Shown here one piece after another: positions 11,726 through 23,038 of a DNA stretch of 64,000 nt (position 1 is the first letter of the stretch; each line of letters starts with the position of its first letter). Position numbers and translations under genes: made by a program. The notes beneath the pieces are model-generated. The model worked only from the letters and a program-made list of their open reading frames with translations. It was not told the origin of the DNA and did not search any database. The DNA is from Larix kaempferi (Eukaryota; Streptophyta; Pinopsida; Pinales; Pinaceae), in NCBI GenBank assembly GCA_027924585.1, contig BSBM01000321.1, positions 1,935,001-1,999,000 on the forward strand, read 5' to 3'.

Positions 11726-13462
11726 AAAACAATTAAACAAGCACAATCATCAAACACTAGAATATGGAGATGGAAAAATAATTTCCATGCTATAAATATT
11801 AAATTTTAATAGAATGTGTATTTGTTGGACATGTTCCAACTTCCAAGCAGTCACAATCTATTAGTTGTTTTGGTTATGCTTATTGTGTATAAGGCAATTT
11901 ACTTGCATCGAAAAGAAATTTGTAACTAGCTTACAATTTCACTCATTAATCTCTGTGTTAACCTCAAGTCTACCATAGTGGCAATGTCCCCAACGATAGA
12001 TTTAATATTTAATGTTCAGTGAACTTTTGTTTCATAGCCCTTTTGCATTGCTTCCATCAAGATCGAGGTAAAATGAGACATTTTTGTCTTATTGCAAGGC
12101 AGTGCCAAGTGTGGTACTAATATGCATCACAATGCACCAATATTTTGGAGAAAATGAGAAGAGAGGTCCATAGATGTTTTGAATTTTCCAATCTAATTTT
12201 ATTTTTGTTTGAATCAAATTTTATAATTAAATAACAAAAAAAACAAGCATTGAATTTATTAAACTTTCAAGTATTAGTTTAATGATATCTTTGTAAATAT
12301 TATAACTTGTACTTTCAAATGTATTTAAAGGAAGATAAATGATAAAAACTAGATTAACAAGAGAATTATGGTTGTATAGCTTGAAATCCTTAGTCTCTTC
12401 ACTATAACCATGAAATGTGTACTTATTCTTTAATGAGATAGTACATTCCTCCATTTTGAAATGTGGACCCGAGCATTATATTCAAAAACACTATAATGAG
12501 CAACTAATGGTTAGTGACCACTCAATGAGGGCTCTAAAGGAGTCATTTTTCTCACAACTCTAGTGAATATCATGTTCAAAATATAACCAGGCACAACCAA
12601 TACCTTAATCCAAAATGCAATCCAAATCCCTAATCTCCAAACCATTTTGAGGAGAATCATATTTTGCTTTTAACAATTCTATTTTGTTCCAAACACTAGA
12701 AAATACATGTTTTGAAAAAAAATACCATATTGAATGTACAAAAACTCAAAACATATACAGTATATTGAATACAAATTTAAAAATTAATCACATATTTTTA
12801 TAATTCAAACAATGAAGACTAAGTTCATGTCATAACATACTTACCTAAGAAATGAATATAAACTTGTTTTGAGGAGAAAGAAACTCATAAAATTTGTTGA
12901 CATCAACAACCTTTTATGTTTTGGTCCCACATAACAACTTTGAATTGACCTAAATATTTAGGTCCCAAGGTAAAAACTTTAAATTGATGTTAGTATTATT
13001 TTGAACAAAATCCCGTTATCTTGTGTCATTTATAACCTAAAAGAACATTGCTATTCCCAATCAAAGAATGACAAAATAATATCTCATCATTCTTGCAATT
13101 ATATTCCAAATCAAAGAATGACTCAGCGAATATTTAATCATTCTTGCAATTATCATAATATATAATCATTTTAACTAACATTGTTTTTTATGTAAATGGA
13201 AGTGAAATCACAGAACTCTCCACGGACTGGCAGAAAAGATCGGAACTTTTTTACATATGTTATATGTTTTGACAAGGTAGTGGACACAAAATCTCGCGCA
13301 CTTAAATTGAAATAAACGACATGACCATAACTTTTATAGAAAACCATAGAAACGGTTCACCCTTATAAGACTCCTTAAGCTGCAATTTACATAGTTTTTG
13401 TAGATTAAAGCATTTCACACTCATATTTATCCGCACCCTCATATTTATCCGCATTACCGAAA
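11726..13462. other. Noncoding, nothing recognised
   Basis: AT-rich sequence without a supported gene. It lies 3' of the SAC pseudogene and may include its former 3' flank. Confidence 0.4.
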
Positions 13463-13604
13463 TTCATGACAAATCCACGGTAAAAAAATATATATCATAC
13501 TCAGACAGTAGTTTGGGGAACCAGTGCTTTGACACCATTGTTCGGCTATAGAACAACAATCCATTAGCTTTTACGATTGCCATTACACCAGTTGTTATAC
13601 TTGT
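13463..13604 (-). pseudogene. SAC phosphatase pseudogene, last exon after E1
   Basis: On the minus strand, directly after the E1 insertion, the frame resumes as SITTGVMAIVKANGLLFYSR and runs to TGA at 13463-13465. This matches in style the C-terminal membrane-anchor end of SAC1-like plant phosphatases (..TAGVMALVKANGRQF..). The other half of the same exon, ending FVWES, lies at 21883-21928 on the far side of E1. The two halves join at TGGGAAAG|TATAACAACT if one copy of the imperfect 5-bp duplication is removed. The last 20 codons differ from the usual short tail, so the true stop may have been earlier. Confidence 0.7.
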
Positions 13605-14582
13605 TGTTGTTCAGGATTTCTACCTTATAGTGAGGAGATGGACACTACCAACTGGGCGGGGTTGACAGGTAAATACATTCATTATATTGCATTTAGTTCC
13701 TACAAATGACAAAGATCGGGATATCGAAATACATACCTTTAACCGACGACTGGTCCTAGCTTTCACTTGATCTCCCGCTTGACGAACCTGCAACACAAAG
13801 GATACCTTCCTCAGTGTATCTTGACTATATATAAATATGATGAAATCACAAAGTAATTTAACATCAACAATAATCAAATACTAAGCCAAATGAACATGCA
13901 ATCCAATAGACATTTGATTTGGGAAAAGAAGGGTATTTCGACCTTTTTATTGTCAAAGAAACATGAAATCAGTACAAGTATACCTGACGTGTCAAGATGC
14001 TTCTGCAACCGAGTCCTGGGCTCTTACTCTTCACAATGACTTGGGAATTCCTCCAGCGTAACAGCACTCAAAGCATTCTTTCCAAGTTTTTCACTTCTTT
14101 CTATCTAACCCCTCTCATGGATCCTCCTTGTATTTATGGGACAAGGTAGGCAGTTGGATTCGAGAGGTAGTTGAAGTGGGAGGTTGGGGAAGTTGCAGAA
14201 CCAACTTCAGCTAATCCTAATTCGTCAACTTAATATATTTTTTTATTTCATCTTAAGATATACGTGGGTTTCATACAACAAGAGTAGCGTACAGAAAGCA
14301 ACTTTTGTGCTCTGCAACAAGCGTTTACAACATTTTGGGAGATGTACGTTGGTTGTCCTTGAGCAAAGTAGAGTATTTTTCCAAGGTGTGCGTTGGTTTG
14401 CTATACAGAGAGGGGCATACATGTGGTAAAATCAGGAGAAATTGCAAGATTTTCAGCTCAAGAGTGTACTTCTAGAAACAAGTCATCCAGGTCAATCAAA
14501 CTCTTCAATTCTTAGTGTCCTTTTGTGTGATCAACAGAGCAATGTGATCACAGACAGAGAAGTGTAGATTTGACCTATAACA
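13605..14582 (-). repeat. E1 3' LTR
   Basis: Direct repeat of 20905-21882, both 978 bp, with ends TGTTGTTCAGG and GACCTATAACA on the plus strand. On the element strand it starts TGTTATAGGTCAAATC. A TATA-like CCCATAAATAC (complement of 14131-14140) is conserved in the other copy. Confidence 0.9.
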
Positions 14583-14595
14583 GATGCCCCCTAAT
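14583..14595 (-). promoter_or_regulatory. E1 polypurine tract
   Basis: On the element strand ATTAGGGGGCATC lies directly before the 3' LTR start TGTTA. The same tract is found next to the LTRs of element X (41464-41476 and 49092-49104). Known role: primer for second-strand DNA synthesis. Confidence 0.75.
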
Positions 14596-15930
14596 GTGTG
14601 AGGTCAGAGGGAAACGATGGCCGAAATACATTAAAATTCCAAGTCAGAGAAGGAGCAAGAAACCACAGAACCAAATCACAAAAACACCTTAAAAACAATC
14701 AAGGTCAGCGAGCAATTACAATCTTGACATCATATAGATGTGTAGCATAATACAACATGATCTCCGATACATAACTAGGAGATGTATATATAGAGGATGG
14801 CCACTGAAATACAAGCGTGGATCCATGTCAAAATGAGAGATCGTAGCCATAACAACAAACTGGATCTATGTCCCATGAAGAGCCAAAATAAGTGAGGCTT
14901 AGTCTTGTGCAGCTTGGGCGATAACATAAATATGATGATGCTATCAGAGTCCCAAGGTCTTCATCCAAACAACCCAAGGTACAAGCCCTGTCCATGCGAA
15001 TAAATGAGCTGAAGTCGAACATGGGGGGTATCGTTTAATTACTAGTCATTAATGTATATCGTTAACAAACGCGAGGGCTTCCATCGATAATGATAATGGG
15101 GCCCAAGGTACCTAGTACGATCCAACAAGTGTGAATAAGAGGACTTGAAGTCGAACACTTGAGGAACCTGTCGAATAAGAGACATTGATGTATTCCCATT
15201 ATTCAACAACGAGGGAAACTGCCACTGATGACTGCAATCCCCAAGGTACTAACTGAAACTCTAAACTTCATTCCCAAAGCATAATGAGCTGAAGTCGATG
15301 GGAAGAAGTCCGCTGGAAGGGAGGCATTTAATGCATCCTCCATCATCCAACATGAGGAACACTCACAGGTATGAGCTGATGTGGAGTAGGATGAGTAACA
15401 AGATGAAACAAACTGACACCAGGATGGCCAACACATGAATTCAAGGTAAACTGTAGAATGGCCGACACAGGCTGTATCCTTGAACAGTGAGCACGACACA
15501 AAGTGACTTAGGCAGTTTTCAACATGAAGGGGAAAATGATATAAGTCTGTGATGTAGGAGACATAACAGACCTTCCATATGATTGGAAGAATAACCACTC
15601 GGGGGAGTACAAACTCGGAGATTAGGTTCACCCTAAGGCCAAAAACTAAAACCCAACTGACATGAAAGACTCAAGTAGGTGTTGTGTTCAAGGATATGAC
15701 TGAATGAAACTGCCTTTGAAATTGAAAAATATGTGATATACCCTTATTATTCCTTATTCGTTTAGGTAAAAGAATGGCCTTCTTATTGTTTTAATGAGTC
15801 CAAGAAAGATAGAAAACTCAATAAGTCCAACCATGTAATAAGCTTAACGAGCCCATGGGAGGAAGAATCAGGCCTTCTTCATTTTTTACAGGGTTCAAAG
15901 AAGAGATAGACGAATACTCTATAATACTGA
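14596..15930 (-). other. E1 noncoding 3' region
   Basis: This is where pol should be, but no RT, RNase H or integrase motif was found in any frame. Several blocks are conserved at nucleotide level with the 3' regions of X, for example AGTCGAACACTTG and the stretch around 15,040-15,250 (compare 41,930-42,150). The 142-codon minus frame at 15203-15631 aligns with X only in shifted frames, so it is treated as noncoding. Confidence 0.55.
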
Positions 15931-16215
15931 TCTCTGGATTTTAATATCGAGCCGAGATTTGTTCTTGCTCGCCGGTGTTTTCTTGTTTAAGGAGTCAGAA
16001 AAACTTAAATAATCCTCCATACACTTACTCGTGGATTTTAATATCAAGCTTGAGTAGGTTAATGCTTGCCGGTGTTTTCCTGTTTATAGAGTTTGAAAAA
16101 CTTAAACAATCCTCTATATACCTTCTCGTGGATTTCACATCGACCCCGAGTAGGTGAATGCTCGCTTGGTGTTTCCATGTTTCGAGAGCCTGAAAACCCT
16201 AAAGAGAGGCTCCAA
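15931..16215. repeat. 97-bp tandem repeat, 3 copies
   Basis: GCYYGGTGTTT recurs at 15,971, 16,068 and 16,164 (periods 97 and 96). Each copy also contains a GAGTCAGAAAAACTTAAA-like box and CTCGTGGATTT followed by GAGTAGGT. It lies in the E1 3' region. Confidence 0.85.
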
Positions 16216-16510
16216 AAGTTTTTTTTTGTACAGTTAGTCCCCTCCCCCGAAAAAGCATAAAACAATGAGAGGAGAACTCTTCTAGCCACGTATGACTAGA
16301 GTATTCCTTTTTCGTAAGTAATCCGCAAAAGTCCTGAAAAGGGTTAAACTTATACCAAACGGATGTCGCTTCAAATCCTATAACGAGTCTGAAAGGACAA
16401 CTATACTCGGCAATCTTGTCATATTTAAAGAGTCTAACAAGAGCGTGAAAGAACTCTATAACAATCTTTTTCGTAAAGGTTTAACGAGCCTGAAAAAGTA
16501 AACTCGTGAC

Positions 16511-16718
16511 CTCCTTACTGTTTTTAATGAGCTCAAAGGAGATACAGAAAAATGCTCATAACTTCCTTATTGTTTTTAATGAGCTCGAAGTGAAGGTGAA
16601 AGAATGCTCATAGTCTCCTTACTGTTTTTAACGAGCTCGAAGAAAAGGTGGAAGAATGCTCGTTGCCTCCTTACTGTTTTTAACGAGCTCGAAGTGAAAG
16701 TGGAAGAATGCTCGATGG
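16511..16718. repeat. 52-bp tandem repeat, 4 copies
   Basis: TGTTTTTAA starts at 16,519, 16,571, 16,623 and 16,675, an exact 52-bp period. Each unit carries GAGCTCRAAG and GAATGCTC. More decayed copies (AACGAGCCTGAAAAAGT) extend left to about 16,390. The array starts where the gag-protease frame runs out. Confidence 0.9.
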
Positions 16719-16817
16719 TGGATCAATGTCCAAATGAATAGCAGACTGCATTATAGACTCTAGGAAAACTTCATCAGAGGGAAGTATATTATCCCAGATG
16801 GAACACATATCTAAACA

Positions 16818-18887
16818 TTAAGATGCAGTCATCACCTGGTCAATTGCCGAGACCCAGTCCCGAGAAGGTAAGCATGAATTCAGAGGCTTCTTCTCAGTAG
16901 CAATTGGACTCAAGGAACAATATGCCACATAATTTGATTGTGACATGGTAGTGCCTATTGGCGAGGGATATACTTGGTCTATAGTTGGGTAATAAGAGGG
17001 ATCAACAAATGTAAGCTTATCGATAGTGACAATGCTTTCGCTATGAGGAAAATGCATCACACGAAAGAGCATAGACACCACAACATGCATAGCATATATG
17101 TAATCACGCCTGAGGATCATATCAAAATCCATAGGGTCCTTTAAAACCATAAAATCAACTAAGACTGTTTTTTCACCCAAAGTAACGGGTACTTGAGGGA
17201 GGAATCCCAACGGTTCACTAGGTCTTTTATCGAAAGTCAACGACCAATTAACAGCTGGAACAAGGTTAGGAAAACCTAAATCTCTCCAAGCATAAGGGGA
17301 TAAGATACTAACAGAGGCTCCTTTGTCTACAATATATCAATGAATTGCATGGTTGCCGATATGAACCTTTATCTCGAAAGGTGTAGCAGAAGGAAGGCGA
17401 GGCCCAGTTAGACTATTCCAATCAAAGGAAATGATCCCAGAGCTTGGTAGGGGTTCACTCGGCACAGATGAAGTGCCCCCATTTTCCGAAACATCTGAAC
17501 TAGTAATGCAGAAGACTTCAGGGACAGGTGCATCAATCTCCAAAGGACTGATGGGATCGATCGATGGTTGCATTGATTCGATCACTTCACTCTCGGAAGA
17601 AAGAGTGGGGTTGACCAAAGATTGCATTGGTTCAACCACATCATCAACCAAAGGTTGATCTGGCTGTTGGGAATCTATAGACAATTCAAGAGCAGACGAT
17701 TCTTCAGACATGGACCACACTCTCCGCACCTCTGGAATAGCAGGGCACAGGTGAGTAAGGTGATCTCCCTTACAAAGTTTACAAGGGAACTTTGGCTTCT
17801 GTCCTATAAGCTTAGGCTCCTTTACAACAACAGTGCTGTCAGCATGACTAGCATTGGCTTACAGCTTGCCCCCAGCATGACTTGTAGTGGCTAGTTGCTC
17901 AGAAGCAGAAGACTTTTGAACTATGGACCACACTCTTTGCACTTCTGGAAGTACAGGGCACAAATAGGTCAAGTGGTCTCCCTCGCAAAACTTACAAGGG
18001 AACTTAAGCTCCTGTTTATTAGGTTTGTCGACAATGTCAAATTTTTCAACATGACTTGCAGTGGCTGATTCAGTGTCTCCAGTATGAATCACAGTAACTG
18101 GTGACTTGTCATTAATATGACCAGCAGTGATCAATGACGTGTCCTCAAAATGAGCAACAATGGTTGAAGACATGCTTTTAGTATGATTTGCAATGACCGA
18201 AAGTTTGCTCCTAGCATGACCTCCAGAGGCTGGGTAGGTGCCCCTAGCATGACTTCCAGAGGCTGGGTGGGTGGGTTTAGTATGATTTACAGTGACTGAG
18301 TGATTTCTCCCAACATGACCACCAGAGGTTGGGTAGGTGCCCCCAGCATGACCTTCAGAGGCTGAGTGGCGAGGTTCAGTATGATTTCCAGTGACTGAGT
18401 GAGTTCTCCCAACATGACCACCAGAGGTTGAGTAGGTTCCCCCAACATGACCTTCAGAGGCTGGGTGACTTTTCCCAACATGACCACCAGAGGTTGGGTA
18501 GGTGCCCCCAGCATGACCTTCAAAGGCTGGGTGGCTGCCCCCTTGCTTTGGCATCTTCTTCCTATCCTTCCTCCATCTATTCCTTTTAGACTGTTGGTTA
18601 CTAGTATTACTACTTTCACCACATGAGGTAGAAGGAGGAGGAGAAGATGTTACCAGCGAAGCAGGAATAGGGTTCTGATGCTCTTGATGTGAGGTGCTTA
18701 CTTGAGAAGCATCAAGAGCATGCAAGGCATTCAGAGTGGAAAACAACCAAACCGGTAGCCCTATAGTGAATCCCAGAAGATTCAAAGTAGCCATTAAGGG
18801 AGTACCAATGTTCCCAATGAATGGAAAAGCACAAGGAGCCCCTTGAACAGGGGTCCCTTGATTGGTGCCCACTTGGATGCTTTCCAT
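16818..18887 (-). pseudogene. E1 gag-protease polyprotein
   Basis: A single minus-strand frame runs from ATG 18885-18887 (METS-like start, matching the gag start of E3 at 63496) to 16818. It is interrupted only by a TAA near 17,861 and a TGA near 17,339, both explicable as C-to-T changes (CAA to TAA, CGA to TGA). Domains in order are: an N-terminal hydrophobic motif GFTIGLPVWLFS; a Ser/Pro linker; a basic patch (QQSKRNRWRKDRKKMP); 14 units of an 11-residue His repeat (18057-18518); a zinc knuckle CKFCEGDHLTYLC (near 17,960-18,000); a second, duplicated knuckle CKLCKGDHLTHLC (near 17,750-17,795); an acidic linker; and a retropepsin with IVDKGASVSILSPYAW (active-site Asp kept, Thr/Glu changed to Lys) and DFDMILRRDYIYAM. 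Sense sequence continues past 16818 for about 40 codons and then meets the 52-bp array. No RT follows. Confidence 0.8.
18057..18518 (-). repeat. 33-bp coding repeat, 14 units of 11 residues
   Basis: Within E1 gag, 14 consecutive 11-residue units all have His at position 2, as in GHAGGTYPTSG, GHVGRNHSVTV and NHTKPTHPASG. They form a three-unit higher-order pattern (99 bp) that becomes weaker towards the zinc knuckle. The related E3 gag has only one comparable unit (DHHARGTDTPV) at this place, so the array is an expansion. Confidence 0.9.
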
Positions 18888-20883
18888 AGTTTCCGACTCA
18901 ACAGGCCAGAAATCTCTAAGGCAAACTAAAAACAAGCAGCACAAAGAGCACACCACTAAAAATTTCCTAAGTGATCAAACCAAGCAATCATAAGGAAAAT
19001 ACTCTCAGAAGTAAGTCTAGGATGATTAGGGCCCAGAACAGACCAATAGAGTACCAACGGTCAGTTACGTGGCGTCCTCCGGAGGTCCTCTGGGTGCAAG
19101 CGTTTGAATCGCCAAACCGCCCTCCTAGGATTACTGCCAAAGGGTTACCTTCCACGTCTGTCCGAGGTGAAGTGGGAATAACCACCCACTGTACCTGGGT
19201 AGAGCCTTGCAAGGTTATGATACTAAGGCTACCACCAATACGAAATAACCTGGGGGGACAGTCGTCAACCTAGTCGAAACGCATGGGCAGGGTAGCAAAG
19301 CCCGAAATCCGAAAGGACCCCCATACGCGAATCAACTCTGGTTTATGGTTGAGAGGAAAGTGAGGGGATATCCTAAACAATTCCAATCTCCCACGGCCTC
19401 GTGCTTAACTCTGGTTTGAGTAGAGCATCCCAGGACTATTTGATAGAGATAGATTTACCTAATAGATAGTCATACTACGATTTTTGAGTAATGAAGCTAG
19501 TTCCGAGCAATTTAAGGTGATTTAAGCTCAAAACTCTAGCCTAAGCTAGTTGATGTCGTGTATACCTAAAAAGAAAAAAGTTGCTAATAAATTTTATTAA
19601 TAATTTCTTTTTAAGCGCTATTTGTTACTCAAGGGTTGTAGTGCGGTGTGTGGAATGGTTTGTATAGAAAGTAAAGTACTTGTAAAATAACGCTTTCAAA
19701 TTCACAAAAAAATTCTCTTTTTGTTTATAATTCTTTCAAAACTTGAAACCTAAGCAAACCTAAATCAAAATCTTTTTGTATTTTCTTTTAATGTTTCGAA
19801 GCAAACTATGCTACTTCAAAGCAATGCCAGACCTTACTACTAAGCTACTTAAAACAATTTTTTTCTTTTTCTGATAATTGTAAAAAGAAAAAGAACTTGT
19901 AAAAGTGCAAGTAAGACCTAAATGTAAAGTGTGAGTAAAACTAACACCTAACTGGCTTGAAACAAACAAATCAAACGATCTGAGGAAGACTTGACTTACC
20001 AAGTTTTTACAAAAGAAAAACTTGAGACTTGGAAACAAAGTGTAAAAGAAACAGGGAGAAGAAATGCTCGTAATGGAAAGGTAGACCTAACAGGCTGCTC
20101 CTAAGCATCAAAACCCTAAGAAAACACTAAGCCAACCAAGTAAAGAAGTAAGCAAGCGAACCAAAAAGTGACCTTACCAAACACACGGGCTCGAAAGAAG
20201 ACTAACTAGGAGGCTTTGACTCACTTGGACTGAACTGAAAGACAATCAGGAAGTATCTAAACCAAACAACATTTCGAAAGCAACCCTAAGGACTCAAACT
20301 TGAAGGTCAAACCCTAATGGAAAGGATCAGACAAAGAGAAAGCGTGCTACTGTTGCCACAAACAACTAACGATAATGACGCAGGTTTGTATGACTGCAAC
20401 AAGCAACTAGGGCCAGAGTGTACAACTATGTCCAAAAGAGAATAGTGCACAAACTTCGAAAAGGGCTAGAAAGTAGTGAAGGCACTTAAACAAGGACTCA
20501 AGCAAGCAAAAGCAAACTAAAATATATCGGAGAGGCAAACAAGACTCAACAAAGACATGGGAGGTTTTAGGTAGAAAACTGGACACTACAGGAAAATCCA
20601 CTACTGTGCAGTGTAGAAACCAGTGTACATCAAGAGAGGTACGCTACTGTGCAGTGCAAAGAGGGGCGTTCATCAAGTAACAAACGCTACTGTAAGTAGG
20701 GTGTACCAGCATACATGCCTCAGAAGGGCACAAACAGGCTTTGTAGACAGTCAACTGAGATGAATCAAGCACAAAGAACAGGTAACAAAGACCTACAAGA
20801 CCTCTCAGACAATCAAAAAGATTGAAAAATGGGCTGGAAGAAAACCTAAATAGGTCTCCTAGAGCAGAAAAACACACGGTTAC
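18888..20883 (-). other. E1 leader (5' untranslated)
   Basis: About 2 kb lies between the primer-binding site and the gag ATG on the element strand. No supported ORF. CTACTGTGCAGTG occurs twice (near 20,601 and 20,645). AAGCACGAGGYC near 19,400 is shared with the leader of X (near 46,675). Confidence 0.6.
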
Positions 20884-20901
20884 TCCCCAGCGGAGTCACC
20901 A
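20884..20901 (-). promoter_or_regulatory. E1 primer-binding site
   Basis: On the element strand TGGTGACTCCGCTGGGGA begins three bases after the 5' LTR end. It is complementary to a tRNA 3' end CCCCAGCGGAGTCACCA, close to the plant tRNA-Arg end CCCCAGTGGAGTCGCCA. The tRNA assignment is from memory of plant tRNA-Arg and should be treated as likely rather than proved. Confidence 0.75.
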
Positions 20902-20904
20902 GTC

Positions 20905-21882
20905 TGTTTTTCAGGATTTATACCTTATAGTGAGGAGATGGACACTACCAACTGGGAGGGGTTGACAGGTAAATACATTCATTATATTGCATTTAGTTCC
21001 TACAAATGATAGAGATCGGGATATCGAAAGACATACCTTTAACCGATGGCTGGTCCTAGCTTTCACTTGATCTCCCGCTTGACAAACTTGCAACACAAAG
21101 GATACCTTCCTCAGTGTATCTTGACTATATATAAATATGATGAAATCAAAAAGTAATTTAACATCAACAATAATCAAATACTAAGCCAAATGAACATGCA
21201 ATCCAATAGACATTCGATTTGGGACAGGAAGGGTATTTCGACCTTTTTATTGTCAAAGAAACATGAAATCAGTACAAGTATACTTGACATGTCAAGATGC
21301 TTCTGCAACCGAGTCCTAGGCTCCTACTCTTCACAATGACTTGGGAATTCCTCCAGCGTAACAACACTCAAAGCATTCTTTCCAATTTTTTCACTTCTTT
21401 CTATCTAACCCCTCTCATGGATCCTCCTTGTATTTATGGGACAAGGTAGGTAGTTGGATTCGAGAGGTTGTTGAATTGGGAGGTTGGGGAAGTTGCATAA
21501 CCAACTTCAACTAATCTCAATTCGTCAACTTAATATATTTTTTGATTTCATCTTAAGATGTACACGGGTTTCATACAACAAGAGTAGCGTACAGAAAGCA
21601 ACTTTTGTGCTTTGCAACAAGCATTTACAACATTTTGGGAGATGTACGCTAGTTGTCCTTAAGCAAAGTAGAGTATTTTTCCAAGGTGTACGTTGGTTTG
21701 CTATATAGAGAGGGGCGTACATGTGGTAAAATCAGGAGAAACTGCAAGATTTTTAGCTGAAGAGTGTACTTCTAGCAACAAGTCATCTAGGTCAATCAAA
21801 CTCTTCAATCCTTAGTGTCATTTTATGTGATCAACAGATCAATGTGATCACAGACGGAGAAGTGCAGATTTGACCTATAACA
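20905..21882 (-). repeat. E1 5' LTR
   Basis: A 978-bp partner of 13605-14582. Plus-strand ends are TGTTTTTCAGG and GACCTATAACA. It abuts SAC exon sequence at 21883. Confidence 0.9.
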
Positions 21883-22778
21883 CTTTCCCAAACAAATTAA
21901 CAAAGAAAATGTTGTGCATCACGTGCTCCTGCACAAAAGTGCAATCGCAGTCAAGAAAGACACTAGAGGTGTCTGACCACCAAGTAGATCAACTTAAATG
22001 TACAAAATAAGTAGACAATTCAGTTAAGCTAGGAGTGCGCCATACATACTATATCTGAAACGATGGTCTTAGAAGTGAAAAACAAAAAACTAAAGATCAA
22101 TAAGTACATTTTGTAAATTATCTTGCCGGAGAGATAAAGTTGTGATGGTAAGGCCCCCAGAAGCAACTGGAAGATACTGGAATGTCATGTCAAACAGACA
22201 CCAAACCATGGAGAAACACTGAATCAAAATGTGACTTTTAATGTATTGATGTCATGATAAAGTGCATGCATACTTTGAATTTATGTTTGCATTTCAGCGT
22301 AAGATAGATTTGAATGTTTAACAATAGGAATTGAGAAGCATAACAAAAATGTGGGGCAAATAACTTCAAGATTGTACATTTAATCTAGTCAAGAATCTAA
22401 AGTTTCAAGAGAACAACAGTAGGAATCTTTGAAAGTTTACAATACAACGCCTCACTGCAAGTGACTCAAATCCATTTAGAAGGAAAGGGGAAGGGTTGCC
22501 TCTGCTAACAGTGTAGTGGCCAACAACTAGATCCATGGCAGGGAACTTGGATAATTCGCAGAAACAAAATTATTTTTCAATCCCTGAACCTACAATCAAC
22601 AGATACCCTCCTTTAAGCTTGGATCCTATTTAGCCTAGATGAAAAGCAACATAAATCTATACTCATATCTCTGGTCAAGCATACCTGCCGAATACCATCA
22701 TGGAAATTATTCAAATAGTAGCGAGCAAGAGAACTGCACCCATCCTTGATCAGTCAAGACACAAATTTTCTTCCATAT
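21883..22778 (-). pseudogene. SAC-domain phosphoinositide phosphatase, C-terminal exons
   Basis: Four exons on the minus strand read in order. Exon a, 22685-22778, ends GCSSLARYYLNNFHDGIRQ and has acceptor TTTGCAG and donor CAG|GTATGC. Exon b, 22456-22545, carries AMDLVVGHYTVSRGNPSPF and donor GCA|GTGAGG. Exon c, 22122-22176, carries YLPVASGGLTITTLSLRQ. Exon d, 21883-21928, carries ARDAQHF and is cut by E1; the rest is at 13463-13604. The order and phases fit the end of the SAC domain plus the C-terminal membrane segment of SAC1-like plant enzymes, which dephosphorylate phosphoinositides on internal membranes. The catalytic CX5R exon and everything 5' of it were not found. Lesions are an in-frame TGA in exon a, donor +1 changed GT to AT after exon c, a TAA in exon d, and the E1 insertion. 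It is a truncated pseudogene. Confidence 0.78.
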
Positions 22779-23038
22779 CTGCAAATGAAAATACATGACT
22801 AGCTTCAATGTTGAGCGCATAGAATTCAGACCTAGTTCAAATTTGCTTGTTGCAATTAACCATTAGAAATGAAGGAAAATGAAAGCTTTCCCAGCCTAAA
22901 ATATAAAGCATCTGTAATCCTCTTCAGAAAATCAGTAAATTTGACAAATATTATTACAAAGATACACAAAATTTTGAAGAATATGCTGCAGATTCAAAAA
23001 ATACACACAAGTTCGTGCGAGTAAGAAACCTCACAATT
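22779..23038. other. Noncoding, former intron or flank
   Basis: AT-rich DNA upstream of the SAC exon a acceptor on the minus strand. No earlier SAC exon was recognised here. Confidence 0.4.

Larger units (their letters stand above)
13605..21882 (-). mobile_element. E1: Tat-like gypsy element, gag-protease only
   Basis: Two direct LTRs of identical length (978 bp; 13605-14582 and 20905-21882) bound an element transcribed on the minus strand. Element order is: 5' LTR (20905-21882), primer-binding site (20884-20901), leader, gag and protease (18887-16818), a 2.2-kb noncoding 3' region with tandem arrays, polypurine tract (14583-14595), 3' LTR (13605-14582). No RT, RNase H or integrase motif is present, so it is non-autonomous. 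Flanks are GAAAG and ACAAG on the minus strand, an imperfect 5-bp target duplication. About 9 differences in the first 190 aligned LTR bases suggest roughly 5% divergence. It is inserted in an exon of a SAC phosphatase gene. Confidence 0.85.

Noticed and set aside
17431-17894. Plus-strand ORFs across E1 gag
   Set aside because: They are shadows of the minus-strand gag-protease frame, which carries zinc knuckles and protease motifs.
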